Assembly (NCBI GenBank): GCA_026936335.1
Contig: JAPMXV010000060.1
Location: 186,001 to 250,000 of the forward strand
DNA length: 64,000 bases
Reading direction: 5' to 3'
Origin: Mantamonas sphyraenae
Taxonomy: Eukaryota; CRuMs; Mantamonadidae
Position 1 is the stretch's first letter. Every line of letters starts with the position of its first letter. The notes beneath the pieces are model-generated. The model saw only the letters and a program-made list of their open reading frames with translations. It was not told the DNA's origin and did no database searches. Below are positions 53,690 to 64,000 of the stretch, in pieces. Made by a program: the position numbers and the translations under genes.

Positions 53690-55384
53690 TCAAACCACCA
53701 CCACCACTCCAACTCCAGCCCCTCCTCCCTGCAACCCTTGATCCTTCCTCGTAAGCTCTTGTGCATGCAGACGCCTCTCCTCACGTCGTGCACCCAACCA
53801 TGCAATCTGCTGTCGGTCGCCCGCTACTTTCCGGTTGATCTCAGTCACCACCGTAGCCAACAGTAGCATGCCCGCCACAAAGGCCACAAGAGCGGTGTAA
53901 TAAAACACGAGCAGCAGCACAATGGGCCCATCGCCCGAATTGGCCGCCACAACATCAGCCCAGTTTGCTGCTCCCGGGGCGCCAAACATCAAGCCAAACA
54001 ACACCAGCATCACTGCAGGGGCGACCAGGTTGGTGGCATACAGCCAGGTGAGAACACACAGCACGCTCCAGTGGCGTAAATGGCGCCCCCGGGTGAACGG
54101 GAGAAACCTGTACCGCGGCAATCCCGTTCGCTTTTCACCCGTCAACCCATCTGGGAAACACATCACACGCTGGTTGACTTCGAGACGCTTCATCATCATG
54201 GCACGGCGCAAGTTGACACAGTCCAGGCCCAGATGACGCGGTGCTTCGCGCATCGATCGCTTCGACAGCACCTCGACCAGGATGCTTGAATCCGAAGAAC
54301 GGTGGGCATCATCCATCCAGTAGAGTCGCACCAGCACAAACAGACACGTCAGTGGGAATGCAGTGATGAAAAACCCCGTCATCAAGCCCGTAATCACAGC
54401 CACCACGCGTGTCGTCGCCACCTCCCATCGTGAGTAGCTGTAGTCGATGCCTTCTTCCAGCTCAGTGACATTGTACACGACCATGAAAAAACCCGTGAGC
54501 AGCCGTGGGGCACTGATGTTCCACAGCAGCATGGCAGCCTCCGGCGAGTAGCTCTGCGCAAACGACAGCAGCATGAGCATGAGGATGTCGGTAGCCATGA
54601 AGCACATGGGAATGTACACCTTCCTCGGCACGGATGCATCCAGACCCAAAGTGTAGGTTTTGCTGAAGATCTGCAGGAGGGAGATGCAAATCGACACCAC
54701 TGCCACCGAATCCACCTCTCTCGTTTCAAGCTGCACATAGAACTGCAACACAGACAAGGGGATGGCCTCCACCACGGTCTCCACAAAAAGTCCTGCTTCA
54801 CGCAACGCACGTCGCAGCATCTGTTCGTGGAACATTTCGCTCTTGATCTCCACGTCGTCCTTCAGCTGCGACGCACTCGCAATAAAGGCTTCGGCCACCT
54901 CATCCGTGTACTTGGACGCACTGCCGCCGCTGTACATCAGCCAGTTGTCCAGTTCGAGGTAGTTAACAACCCACATGTACAGCGGAAGCACGGGGAAGGT
55001 CAACCCACATACCCACATGCTCCACTTGGACACCAAGTCGCCCTTGCTGTTTTGATAAAGATGCCGCTTGTTTGCTTTGATGCCCTCGGCGATGTTCATG
55101 ATCACGACAAAGAGGGACACGGCCGGAGCAATCGACCAGAAAACCATGCCAATCTGAAAATAGCTGTCCAGACCACGTGCGTGGTAGCCCAGCAGCACAA
55201 TGATGTCTGTGATGACGTCCAAAAGGTAGAGTAGGGGCACGGCGAGATCGTAGAGCATCGACAAGCTCGTGCGCAAACACTGCCCTCCTGCACTCTGCTG
55301 CCTGTGTCGCTCCTGCGCCTCATGGGTCATCTGGCTCAACGTTTTACGTCGCACAGTATTGCCCGAACTGCCAAACCCCTCCAT
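53690..55384 (-). CDS. XK-related (XKR)-like multi-pass membrane protein
   Basis: A single-exon 564-residue protein starting MEGFGSSGNTVRRK. About nine to ten hydrophobic segments are seen. Early TM1 contains PLLYLLDVITDIIVLLGY, as in the D-x-x-TD motif of XK proteins, followed by FQIGMVFWSIAPAVSLFVVI. A later block LFVETVVEAIPLSVLQFYVQ matches the helix with E-x-x-P-Q in the family. XKR proteins include phosphatidylserine scramblases and lipid-transfer partners at the plasma membrane. No caspase site can be recognised. The C-terminus is Gly/Val-rich with a Gln/Arg helical part. Family membership is likely, function within it uncertain. Confidence 0.65.
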   Translation of the reverse strand: MEGFGSSGNTVRRKTLSQMTHEAQERHRQQSAGGQCLRTSLSMLYDLAVPLLYLLDVITDIIVLLGYHARGLDSYFQIGMVFWSIAPAVSLFVVIMNIAEGIKANKRHLYQNSKGDLVSKWSMWVCGLTFPVLPLYMWVVNYLELDNWLMYSGGSASKYTDEVAEAFIASASQLKDDVEIKSEMFHEQMLRRALREAGLFVETVVEAIPLSVLQFYVQLETREVDSVAVVSICISLLQIFSKTYTLGLDASVPRKVYIPMCFMATDILMLMLLSFAQSYSPEAAMLLWNISAPRLLTGFFMVVYNVTELEEGIDYSYSRWEVATTRVVAVITGLMTGFFITAFPLTCLFVLVRLYWMDDAHRSSDSSILVEVLSKRSMREAPRHLGLDCVNLRRAMMMKRLEVNQRVMCFPDGLTGEKRTGLPRYRFLPFTRGRHLRHWSVLCVLTWLYATNLVAPAVMLVLFGLMFGAPGAANWADVVAANSGDGPIVLLLVFYYTALVAFVAGMLLLATVVTEINRKVAGDRQQIAWLGARREERRLHAQELTRKDQGLQGGGAGVGVVVVV

Positions 55385-55478
55385 TGAGCTGTGTATTCCT
55401 CGGGAAACGCCTGCGCCTGAATCTGAATTCCTTGCCCCGACACACGCACCCACGCACAACTCCCCTCCCCCGACTTCC

Positions 55479-58460
55479 TCAGTATTCCACAGGGTTGCAC
55501 TCCACTCGCTTGCCTATGGCAACGACACGCACACGCGCATCCACCTCCATGGGCAGGCCAGTCCAGAGGACAAAGTTTGCCTTGTCGCCCACCTGCACAC
55601 GCCCCATGCCAGTGTCACTGAGGGCAAAGGCATCGGCCACTCGCGATGTGACGGCAGCCAGGGCGTTCCATGCACCCGTGCTGCCCTGGCGATCGTAAAG
55701 GCCACTGAGAGCGGCATCCCAACGCAGTTGACGCACGGTTTCGCTTTCGCGGCTGCCAATGGCCACGCCAGTGATGCCTCCGTCTTGCAACAGCTTGGGT
55801 GACGCCGGGGTGGCACGTGCGGTGTCAAAGTGCTCGGGAATGGCGCGTGCAGGCGACACCACCACCTTGACGCCGGTCTGGTTCAACGCACGCACCGCAC
55901 GGTAGGCCTCTGCTGCGCCAAAGAGCACCACGTTGGCGTTGGGAAAGGTGCGTGCAAGTGTGGCCACTGCTCCACAGTCGTCTGCCTGGTGCGCGTGCAC
56001 CACCAGAGGAAGTGCGCCCGTTGCTGCCTTTGCAAAGATCGAGCCTTGCGTGGCGTTTGTCAGAAGCGCACGCAGCAGGGCCATCTGTCCGCTCACACTG
56101 TTGGTGTGGCCTCCTTGCTTGGCAGGGTTGCCCAGGGTGACGTGCAGGGCCACCGAGTCGCGCACGCTGACGTCCTCAATCACACTCAAATCCGTTTCGC
56201 CCAGCGTCAGCCACGCCACACTCTGGCCACGCACAAGTGCATCCGACATCGGGTACGACACCACTCCGGTCACACCCATCTGCCATGCGCTGCGCACGTG
56301 TCGCGAGTTGATCCAACGCACGCCGTCACGTGCACGAACATCTGCGTTCAACGCATTGCTGCCATAGCTGCCGCCCACCGTGCCATCGTGTGTCGTCGAC
56401 TCGGCGTCCACCTTGCTCTGACCCAGAATCGTGCCGCTGGTAATCAGTCCGGGCGTCACCACACCTCCCGTCGTTGTGTACACCGGTGCCCCGTTGGGTG
56501 CCGCACACGCCGCCGTCGTGCCCATGCACGTGATGACCCCATCCGTCACCACAATGCGTTGGTTTGCCAAGGGTGCACTTGCGCCCGCTTGCATCGTGTA
56601 CACGCTGCTTGCCTCCACAACATACGTTCCCGGCGTGTTGCTGTCCGAGCACGCTGTCGTCGGCGTTGTGGTGAGGCCCGCCGGATTGGTGTCCGGGTTT
56701 GCCATGTTTTCTGCTGCCAGCTGGTTGTTCACCATCAACTGCCCCTCCACGTACACCCGATCAGGAGTGGCACCCACACGCAGCGGATTGCGATCCCACA
56801 CCACCACATCGGCATCCATGCCCACACCCACGCTGCCCACACGGTGGTTCAGACGCATCAGGGTTGCAGGCACAGACGTCACCGCACGGAACGCATCCTG
56901 TGCGCCCAGTCCGTAGTAGTGAGCCTTTTGCGCCTCGTACAGCAGCTCCTTTGCGTTCAGCACGGGGTGGTCGCTCTTCAACGCCGTCTTGACACCGGCA
57001 TCCACCAGGATCTTGGGTGCTCGCGTGGATCCGTCGTACGCCTCCATCTTGTAGCCCCACAAGTCGGCAAAGGTGGACACACCCACGCCTGCACGTGCAA
57101 TCTTGTCCGCAATCTTCCAGGCCTCCAATCCGTGGTGGAATGCCGTCACGTTGAACTGAAACTCATCCATCATGCGCAGCATCATCTGCAGGTCATTCAC
57201 TTCGTAGCAGTGGACGTTGAGGACGGCGTAGCCGTTGAGCATGTCCACGAGCGGCTGCAGCGCAAGATCTTCTGGCTTGTCGCTGTCGTCCGCAGACGCA
57301 CACCACTTGGCCTGAGCACGCTGCAGCTTCTGTGCACGTGCAAGCTCCTGTCGCATCAGCCAGCCGATTCCCAGGCGTGTCGAGGGCATGCGGTATCCCA
57401 GGCTCTCATACACGCGCATCGGGTTCTCGCCGCAGGCCATCTTCAGCAGCGGAGGCGCATCTGCAATCAGCACATCTTCCATGTGCACGCCACGTCGCAT
57501 CTTGATCATCATTCCCTGTCCACCCATGATGTTGCCACTGCCCGGGATGACCTGGGATGTGGTCACTCCACCCGAGAGGATGTCTGCCACCCCCTGGTCT
57601 TCGGGGTCAAACGCATCAATGGCTCGCAGTTGAGGCTGGATGGCTCCTGCAATCGTCAGTTCGTTGGTGTTTTCGTGTGCCCGTCCAGCTGGGAATTCGT
57701 CCAGGCCCACGTGCGAGTGCATGTCCACCAGACCCGGCGTCACGATGCGCCCTGCCACGTTCACCACTGTGGCTCCAGCAGGTGCGGTGATTCCTGTCAC
57801 GTTGCACAACGTGTTGCATGACCCGTGTGCGATGTGCGTGGTCAGTCATGTGTCCTGGAGCAACCACACACACACACACACACAAAAGAACTGCCTTTCC
57901 GGCCTCCCACAATTCAGCCCTTTCTCCCTCCTTGGTGACCTCTCAACACGTTGCTTCCCTTCTTCTCTCCCTCCTTCGCCCCTCCCCCTCCCCCCACTCC
58001 CCACACACATTCTCTCCCTCTCACCTTGGCCCATCTGGGTGATGCGTCCGTTCTCCAGCAGGACGTCTGTGTTTGTCAACACGTTGCCGAGGCCGTCCCA
58101 CACTGTGCCACCCTGCAGCAGCACAGGTGTGTGCGCTTTGTACGTGACAGTTGGCTTCGGTGTCGGTGTGCATCGCCATGGTGCGGGTGTCGGCGTCGGG
58201 TTGCTGCCAGGCCCGTCCGACGGCTGCTTGCCTTCGTCGTCGCTGGCCACAGGATGCTGCTTGGCACTGTCTGCAATGGCAATGCCCACAAAAATGAGGC
58301 CCACCAGCACCAAAAACACAAGAATGAATGCCAGAATTTGGCGTCGCGGCTGTCGCAGGCCCAGGAAACCACCGTTCAGCCCGCCTTCGCCGTCCTCGTC
58401 GCCCTCCACGCCGTACGACGTACGGTTGCCTCCCACCAGTGAAATGTTTTCGTTGGACAT
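55479..58460 (-). CDS. Membrane-anchored amidohydrolase with two amidohydrolase modules
   Basis: Exons 58460-58025 and 57793-55479 give 916 residues; donor GTGAGA, acceptor GACAG. A short cytosolic N-terminus precedes one TM (ILAFILVFLVLVGLIFVGIA), making a type II membrane protein with the enzyme outside or lumenal. Module 1 has the composite start LLQGGTVWDG, the metal motif PGLVDMHSHVG (HxH), later NVHCYEVNDL, AFHHGLEAWK, and the Asp in ALKSDHPVL, with DADVVVWDRNPL. Module 2 (from about 440) has a second composite strand set, PGLITSGTILG and LPLVVHAHQADD, KANFVLWTGLP, but no clear HxH at its start, so it looks degenerate. Similar double-module proteins occur in fungi and protists. The substrate is unknown. 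Confidence 0.8.
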
Positions 58461-58657
58461 GTCCCGTCAATTGATTGGTTGGGGCTGGTTGGAGTTGGCT
58501 TGGTGCCCGCCTCGCCGCTGGGCCAGGCAATCCAAGCACAGAGAGATGAGCAGCGGCTCTCTACGACGGTCGTCACGACGCGCTGCAGACAACCATGCAC
58601 TGAAAACACTGGTGGACACTGTGTCCACACGCACACGCACCTCTGACATGAAAAGCC

Positions 58658-60610
58658 ATGGCTATGGCAGTGGAGGCAGCCATGCCAAACCCGTGGCCGA
58701 AACGCCAACAAGCAGCAGTCGCAGCACTTCGTCCAGGAGAAGGAGCAGCCAGCAGCAGCTCCACATCTGCCTCGGGCGGCTCAGGGACGCGCAAGAAGCG
58801 CCGCAAGCGTCGTGTGAATGATCCCAGGCCCAAGGGTACGTGTGTGGATGTGCATGGGACGCAGGAACACGCCGAGTGAAAAGGGGGGGTGCGCGCGATT
58901 TTTTTGGCGCCAAAAATCCCCGCGCCACAGGCCTTCGGGTATGGGACTGACGCAGACGGACACACAGGGCCGCAAAACGCATTCAACTATTGGTCGGCCA
59001 CCCAACGCGGGGCATTTGTGGCTGCACACGATTGGATGAGTGCGGCAGAGGTGAACAAGGCGCTCGGGGAAGAGTGGGCGTCGCTTGATCACAAAACCAA
59101 AGCCCCGTTTGTGGAAAAGGCCCAACGGGACAGGCTGCGTTACGAACGCGAAATGGAGCAGTTTATGAGTGCGCGTCAGCTGAGCGAGGCAAACAACCTG
59201 GCGAGCACGGTGGCGCAGCCCACGGCGGGGCGAACGAAACGCAAGCGGCTGGAGTTTGACCAGGCGCAGGGGAGCGACACACGGCAGGCAGGGACCAGGA
59301 GAGGGGTAGCTGGGGCCCAAGATGGGTTTGTTGTCACCGGAGGCACGGTGGGGCCAACGCAGATGGGAATGGAAGCGGACGTGGAGGCAGAAACAGAGGT
59401 GCACGATAGCAAACGGCAGCGGATGTCGGCGGTGGTAGACTTTCACGATGTCGAAGTGCTGCGCGGCGTGAGTACAGACATGCTTCTGCACGTGTTCTGG
59501 TTTGACCACGAGGCGTGGGTGCCACACAAGGAGTGGCAGCCTGCGGCGACGTATGTGGCGAGCAACACGTCTGTGTGGAAGCACGGCGAACAGGGCACGG
59601 CGGCACAGGCGGGCAACTCATTGTGCTACCGTGCCACCATGGTCATGCGTGTGCCTGTACCCCAGGCCGAGGTGCTTCTGGGCGACCTGGCACAGCGGCA
59701 GGCGTGGGATGAGCATGCACATGGGTGGCACAACGAGACGGAAGAGACCACGCTCCTCAAAGGACCCAGCGCGGCCGAGTTTGTGTCGCCGTTGAAGAGC
59801 ATCAATCCCAGGCATCGCACAGGCTCCTTGTACGAGAGCAAGAATGCCACCTGCCGTGTGGACAGCATGCAGCTGCAACTGGGCGACGACGTGGTACGTG
59901 CACCCTACATCCGTGTCATGGCACATGTGCCACGAAGGGCCAAAAAGGCCACCGTGCTGATTGAGCGCATGGTGGACGAACGCGTGGCACACCATCGCAC
60001 TTGGATCATTTCCTCTGTCAAGGGCAAACCGCACATGTCACGCATCTCCCTGGTGGAACACATCCAGTGGGACACGGCCGTCCTGCAGCAGCTCCATGCA
60101 CACGACGACGCGGCAGCCTGCCATGCCCTGTGTTTGGACATGGCACGGCAGCTGGAACACCTTCAGGTCCATGTGCAGAAGCAAGAACGCGACGCCGAGG
60201 AGATGGCCATGCGACGCACGGGCCTTCTTCAAGACGAACCGGGCACTCCGTCTTCCTCGCGCAAGCTGTTTGACGACGAGGATGGACAACAACAGCAGCA
60301 GCAGCAGCAGCAGCAGCAGTCGCAAGGAGCCAAGGGTGCAACAAAGGGCAGGGTGGGACGCGCCAACGCTCAGAGCAAGCAGGGCCAAGACGATGATGAC
60401 ACGACGCCATTCCAACCACCGCGTGTGGGATGGCAGCATTACGATGACGATGACGATGGTGACGACGAGCATGGGTTGACAACCACGCCCAGTGCAAACG
60501 CACGCCTCTTGCCCAGGGTGCCCCAACATCCTTCCAACAACGCAAGCTTCTCGGCGTTGCAAACCCTTAGCAACGTGGCCACCATCTTTCTCGGTTCCGG
60601 CCAGCAGTGA
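58658..60610 (+). CDS. HMG-box plus START-domain protein
   Basis: Exons 58658-58835 and 58968-60610 encode 606 residues; donor GTACGT, acceptor CACACAG. After a Ser/Gly-rich start and the basic stretch TRKKRRKRRVNDPRPK comes an HMG-box (about 60-130): GPQNAFNYWSATQRGAFV, GEEWASLDHKTKAPFVEKA, YEREME. After a linker a START-like domain (about 220-430) includes LLHVFWFDHEAWVPHKEW, CYRATMVMRVPVPQAEVLLG, RQAWDEHAHGW, and SISLVEHIQW-type strands. A coiled coil and a poly-Gln/acidic tail follow. HMG-boxes bind DNA; START folds bind lipids. Their union in one protein is unusual. Two ATGs near 58658 (MAMAVE) give similar starts. Confidence 0.75.
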
Positions 60611-60699
60611 TCGACGGCTACACTGTGTCTGTGTGTGTGTGTGGGCGTGGGATGTGCGATCGCTCAAACAACAAAACCAGCGAATTCAATTCATTGTCG

Positions 60700-61542
60700 A
60701 TGTCGGTTTCGGACGAAACACAACAAACCCAGGGCGAGGCTCTGCTTGCCGACCTGGGCTACTGTTTCAAGAATGGCAAGATGGTGCAGATCAAGGACAA
60801 CGCCAAAGGGTTCCAATGGGTCGACCAGAAGAACTACGACGCGCTGGGCGATGCCATGGTCGTGTACGTCCAGGAGCGGCTCACGAGTCAGTTTGCGCTG
60901 GAGGAACGCATCATGCCCGACGGAAAGACAAACATCTTCCACAGCCCGGGCGTGGAAAAGGCCGCCAAAGTGATGCTCATCATGCAGGGAAGCGGGGCAG
61001 TGCGTGCGGGCATGTGGTCGCTCAAGTTGTGCGGGCAAAGCGACTCGCTGGAAAACGGCACCGTGTTCTCCTACATCCGCAAGGCCACAGACATGGGCTA
61101 CGATGTCATTGTCACCAACCCCAACTTTGGCGAAACGTCGCCCACCAAACACACCGTCAGCGTGTTTGACGAGCTGCTCGACGGAAACGAAAACCTGGAA
61201 TCGCTCCTCATTGTCGCCCACAGCTACGGAGGCATTTGCACATGTGCCCTCCTGCAGCAACGGTGGGACAAGCTCAAGGGTGTCCTCCACGCCGTTGCCC
61301 TCACCGATGCTGTCCACGGCAGCAGCCACGTGGAGGCCATGGCTGACGACGCGCAGCAATTCCTCGCCGACCACGGCTGCAACTGGGTTGCCTCTGAGCT
61401 GCAGCTGGGCAAACTCGTACTGCCTGTTACAAGTCCCTATGCACGCGGCACCCGCCAGCTCTCTGCTGGCACCACCGACCACATCTGGACGTCGCCTGTT
61501 GCCTGCGACGCAGTCTTTGAGTTTTTCGAACAGGAGCTGTGA
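60700..61542 (+). CDS. ARB2/FAM172-domain protein
   Basis: A single-exon 280-residue protein. The start MSVSDETQQTQGE leads to ALLADLGYCFKNGKMVQI, then FQWVDQKNYDALGDAMVVYV and KAAKVMLIMQGSGAVRAGMW. This is the core of the Arb2 domain. MGYDVIVTNPNF and LLIVAHSYGGICTC follow, the last being a serine-hydrolase elbow (HSYGG) of an alpha/beta-fold. In fission yeast Arb2 sits in an Argonaute-siRNA chaperone complex, and animal FAM172A/ARB2A links splicing and chromatin. The role here is not shown. The in-frame ATG at 60607 lies inside the preceding gene's stop region, so 60700 is used. It ends FFEQEL. Confidence 0.88.
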   Translation: MSVSDETQQTQGEALLADLGYCFKNGKMVQIKDNAKGFQWVDQKNYDALGDAMVVYVQERLTSQFALEERIMPDGKTNIFHSPGVEKAAKVMLIMQGSGAVRAGMWSLKLCGQSDSLENGTVFSYIRKATDMGYDVIVTNPNFGETSPTKHTVSVFDELLDGNENLESLLIVAHSYGGICTCALLQQRWDKLKGVLHAVALTDAVHGSSHVEAMADDAQQFLADHGCNWVASELQLGKLVLPVTSPYARGTRQLSAGTTDHIWTSPVACDAVFEFFEQEL

Positions 61543-61618
61543 GACACACACTGCAGTGCAGTCGAATTCATTGGTCATTCCTTTCAGCGAAGCAATCCTT
61601 CTTGCTGCTGGTCATCAC

Positions 61619-64000
61619 TCACTCATCCACACTGCTTTCTTGTGGCACCATGGCAGCCACGGCATCCTCGTCGCCGTCTCCTTCTGAGGAAGCAAGCGCC
61701 TCCCACACATCCGGCACGGCGCTGCCTTCCTCTGCAGTCACATACTCTTCAAACGAACTGACGGCGTCGTCGAGGTCCACGCCAGCTTTGAAGCCGCCAA
61801 CGCGTGCTGCGCTGCTTGCGCCGTCGCCGCTGCTTTCGCTGGCGAGCACATCAAATGCACTGACAGTGGTCAGGGAGCTCGAGGCGCCCACAGGCACACC
61901 CACTCCCATGGAATCAGAGGCCTCGTCGCCCCACGAGTCGTCCTCGTCGAGCACCGTGACACGGCGGTTCTTCTTCTTGCGGTTGCTTGCCGGGATGCCC
62001 GTGGAGGAGACGTTGGGCACAAAGTCTTCCGGGGCCGAGTTGTGCTCAAACAATTCCACTTTGAAGGGCGACTTGTGCATGAGCTTGTAGCCCTCCATCA
62101 TCTCGCCGGGGGACGGGAAGCGGATCAAAGCGTTGTTGTCGTCCAGCCACTGCACCTTAAAGTCGTGGCCCAACAGGTACACCACCAGGTCGCGCGTCAC
62201 CACATCTTTGCTCAGATTGCTCACGTGTACGGCGTACGTGAGCACGGGTGGCGGGTGTTCCCCGCTGGCGCTGCTCTCCTCATCGGCAAGCATGTTCACC
62301 GGCGGCGGCATGGCTTTGGACAGCATGTACTTGGGCACGATGGAGTTGCTGTTCTTCTGTACCTTGACACGTCGCTTGGGTTCCGTGTCAAACGCCACCG
62401 AACCCAGGCCCCAGTACTTGCTGAGTTCGTGGATCACTCGGCGTTGGTCGCGCGTCATCGGATCAAACTCCAGGCTCGTTTCCAGTTTCTCCATGGCAAA
62501 GGCACGCAGGCGGGTCTCCACAAACAGCAGAAACGCGTAGTGGTAGCGCAGCGTGTTCTCCAGAAACTCGTTGTTGCCGTAGTACTTCATGATCTTCTCG
62601 TCCACGCCCATGCGCATGCGTTCCGGTTCAATGTTCAGCGACTGCTGGTCGATGCCCAACGCCTGCGCCATGACTTGGTTGCGCTGTTCGCGTGCACACT
62701 CCTCATCGCACTCCAACGTGCCCTCGGAACAGGGCACGTCCTCGGTCCTGCGTTCGCACACACAACTGCGACGCACAGGCACCATACAAGGCGTGTCGGG
62801 ACACGACTGTGACGTTGGATGACACGTCTCCTGGCACCCGTGTTCGCAGTCGCTGCGTGGCCGCAAACAGGGCTGGCCGCACGAGTCGCCTGGGGCAAAG
62901 GCATCGCTCGCCTGACAGGCGCCCCCGTGGCAGCTCTGCGTGCACTTGTGCTCACCGCACGACAGTGTGTTGCCACACGGCTTGCCACACGACACTTCCT
63001 TCACGTGGCAGGGCACCTTGATTTTGCGTCCATGGCCACCCACGCAGAACCGCTTGATGGGCACCACGCACGGCGGGCATGGCACGTCGTCGTCGTGACA
63101 CGGATGGTCCACAGGCGCATGGCCACACGGGTGAACGCGGATGCACTTGAACTGGCAGGCCACACTTGTCACGTTGCATGGGAGGGGCGGGTACAGCGTG
63201 GTGCGTCCGCAATGGCACGTCATCTCGTGGAAGGTGGCATGCGGACACGGCGGACAGTAGCCCTGATGACACGTTTGTTCGCAGCGATGGTTGCCACACT
63301 GCAGCCGCTTGTTGCAGGGCAACGGGCAGGTGTGCTGCGACGACGACGCAGGACAACACACCGTGTTGCATTGATGCCTGCCACACGAGCGAAGTTCCTG
63401 GCAGCGACGCTGGCACAACACTTGGTGTGTGGCGCCGCCTGCGTGAAGCTCGGCACACAGAACATGCTGCATCGTGGCCTTGCACCTGCATGGCATCTCC
63501 ACCTCTGCTTCGCACGGCCCACACGGACCCTCGTGGCATGGTTGCGTGCACGCGTGGATGCCACACGCAAGAACCTTGCTGCAAGCCTTGTCACATGTGG
63601 GCAGAGGGTCTGTGCAGCTGGACCGCTGCGCAGGCGCAGGATCCAAAGCCTGCAGCTGCGTCTGGCCACACGCACACGTTTGCCACCGGTCCGGGGTCAG
63701 GGCACAGGGTTCACATTCACCCGGATGACACGTGCGGGTGCATGCATGGTTGCCACAGTCGAGAGTGCGTGCGCAGGGGTCGTCGCAAGAAAAGACACCC
63801 TGCGATACGCCGCTCTCGTCCACCTTGGCCGACCCACAGGGACGACACTTGGCCTCCACCTTGCCACAGTAGCAATCATGGGTCTCTGTCACTTGGCAGG
63901 GCTGGCAGGGGCCTGCGTGACACGGTTGTTCGCAGCTGTGGTTGCCACATCCCAACGGCCGCCCGCACGTTTGGTTGCAGGAACGTCCTTGGAACGGTTC
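61619..64000 (-). CDS. NFX1-type zinc-finger protein with R3H domain (5' end outside window)
   Basis: The frame is open from the stop at 61619 to the right edge (at least 793 residues). Repeated NF-X1 zinc-finger units dominate the first 500 residues, with signatures such as CGNHSCEQPCHAGPCQPC, CGNHRCEQTCHQGYCPPC and CGEHKCTQSCHGGAC. A helical part (MAQALGIDQQSLNIEPERMR) precedes an R3H-type region with RAFAMEKLETSLEFDPMTRD and VIHELSKYWGLGSVAFD, then an RRM-like stretch (YAVHVSNLSKDVVTRDLVVY, ALIRFPSPGEMMEGY). The basic RKKKNRR motif and an acidic Ser-rich tail end the protein. This is the NFX1/FAP1 order. Relatives act as RNA/DNA-binding regulators, some with ubiquitin-ligase activity through a RING, which would lie outside the window. 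Confidence 0.92.
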   Translation of the reverse strand, partial: EPFQGRSCNQTCGRPLGCGNHSCEQPCHAGPCQPCQVTETHDCYCGKVEAKCRPCGSAKVDESGVSQGVFSCDDPCARTLDCGNHACTRTCHPGECEPCALTPDRWQTCACGQTQLQALDPAPAQRSSCTDPLPTCDKACSKVLACGIHACTQPCHEGPCGPCEAEVEMPCRCKATMQHVLCAELHAGGATHQVLCQRRCQELRSCGRHQCNTVCCPASSSQHTCPLPCNKRLQCGNHRCEQTCHQGYCPPCPHATFHEMTCHCGRTTLYPPLPCNVTSVACQFKCIRVHPCGHAPVDHPCHDDDVPCPPCVVPIKRFCVGGHGRKIKVPCHVKEVSCGKPCGNTLSCGEHKCTQSCHGGACQASDAFAPGDSCGQPCLRPRSDCEHGCQETCHPTSQSCPDTPCMVPVRRSCVCERRTEDVPCSEGTLECDEECAREQRNQVMAQALGIDQQSLNIEPERMRMGVDEKIMKYYGNNEFLENTLRYHYAFLLFVETRLRAFAMEKLETSLEFDPMTRDQRRVIHELSKYWGLGSVAFDTEPKRRVKVQKNSNSIVPKYMLSKAMPPPVNMLADEESSASGEHPPPVLTYAVHVSNLSKDVVTRDLVVYLLGHDFKVQWLDDNNALIRFPSPGEMMEGYKLMHKSPFKVELFEHNSAPEDFVPNVSSTGIPASNRKKKNRRVTVLDEDDSWGDEASDSMGVGVPVGASSSLTTVSAFDVLASESSGDGASSAARVGGFKAGVDLDDAVSSFEEYVTAEEGSAVPDVWEALASSEGDGDEDAVAAMVPQESSVDE

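Noticed and set aside
55830-57821. 663-codon plus-strand open frame opposite the amidohydrolase
   Set aside because: His/Arg/Val-rich translation without a family; the opposite strand carries the metal motifs of the enzyme.
58968-59160. Reading the 58.9 kb start as a separate gene beginning at an ATG upstream of the HMG-box
   Set aside because: The segment before GPQNAFNYW has no good start and ends in a CACACAG acceptor; joining to the basic exon 58658-58835 completes the HMG-box N-terminus.
1-64000. tRNA, rRNA or transposon genes
   Set aside because: I saw no cloverleaf-like segment outside coding regions, no rRNA-like stretch and no transposase or reverse-transcriptase motifs. A covariance-model scan would be needed to be sure for small RNAs.

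Overview
The window is nuclear DNA of a eukaryote, most likely a free-living, flagellated, single-celled one. Genes sit on both strands, are mostly complete, and are separated by tens to about 150 bases. Many are split by GT-AG introns, commonly about 70 to 240 nt with donors GTACGT, GTGAGT or GTAAGT. A second class of very short introns (about 35 to 56 nt) occurs in the giant dynein-like gene. No operons, Shine-Dalgarno sites or prokaryotic genes were seen. The gene set (dynein-like protein, TTC16-like TPR protein, mucolipin channel, XK-related protein, reticulon, SCYL1, ARB2, NFX1, an anthrax-toxin-receptor-like protein) is broadly eukaryotic. The lineage cannot be fixed by eye; candidates are a small gene-dense protist or an early-branching opisthokont relative.

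Layout. 1-8.6 kb: a partial unknown gene, a NOL7-like nucleolar protein, a two-KH RNA-binding protein, a tiny single-pass membrane protein, a TTC16-like TPR protein and a TRPML-type channel. 8.6-22.2 kb: one giant minus-strand gene of about 4,400 codons for a divergent dynein heavy chain whose motor site AAA1 has lost its Walker B residues (DNHD1-like). 22.3-31.4 kb: SCYL1 pseudokinase, a RhoGAP protein, a protein resembling archaeal tetraether-synthase-type radical SAM enzymes without the cluster motif, and casein kinase 1. 31.5-38.3 kb: a tandem triplication of an LRR gene; two copies carry an 88-bp relic of the 3' end of the neighbouring gene. 38.2-44.8 kb: that neighbour, an HEVTH zincin, a reticulon, and a striking secreted protein with two VWD domains and long Arg/Tyr-rich Cys repeats. 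44.8-64 kb: an EDR1-type protein kinase, an unknown acidic/basic protein, a UER1/RHM-type epimerase-reductase, an acyl-CoA thioesterase, a small secreted KDEL protein, a 7TM protein resembling gustatory-receptor-like proteins, the vWA/IPT receptor, an XK-related protein, a membrane-anchored double amidohydrolase, an HMG-box plus START protein, an ARB2 protein and a 5'-truncated NFX1.

The genes do not form one pathway. Several encode membrane, secretory or cell-surface functions. The observations most worth follow-up are the pseudo-motor dynein, the VWD/Arg-Tyr secreted protein, the LRR array with its duplication scars, and the radical-SAM-like protein lacking its cluster ligands. All splice models were made by eye from frame, consensus and family similarity.
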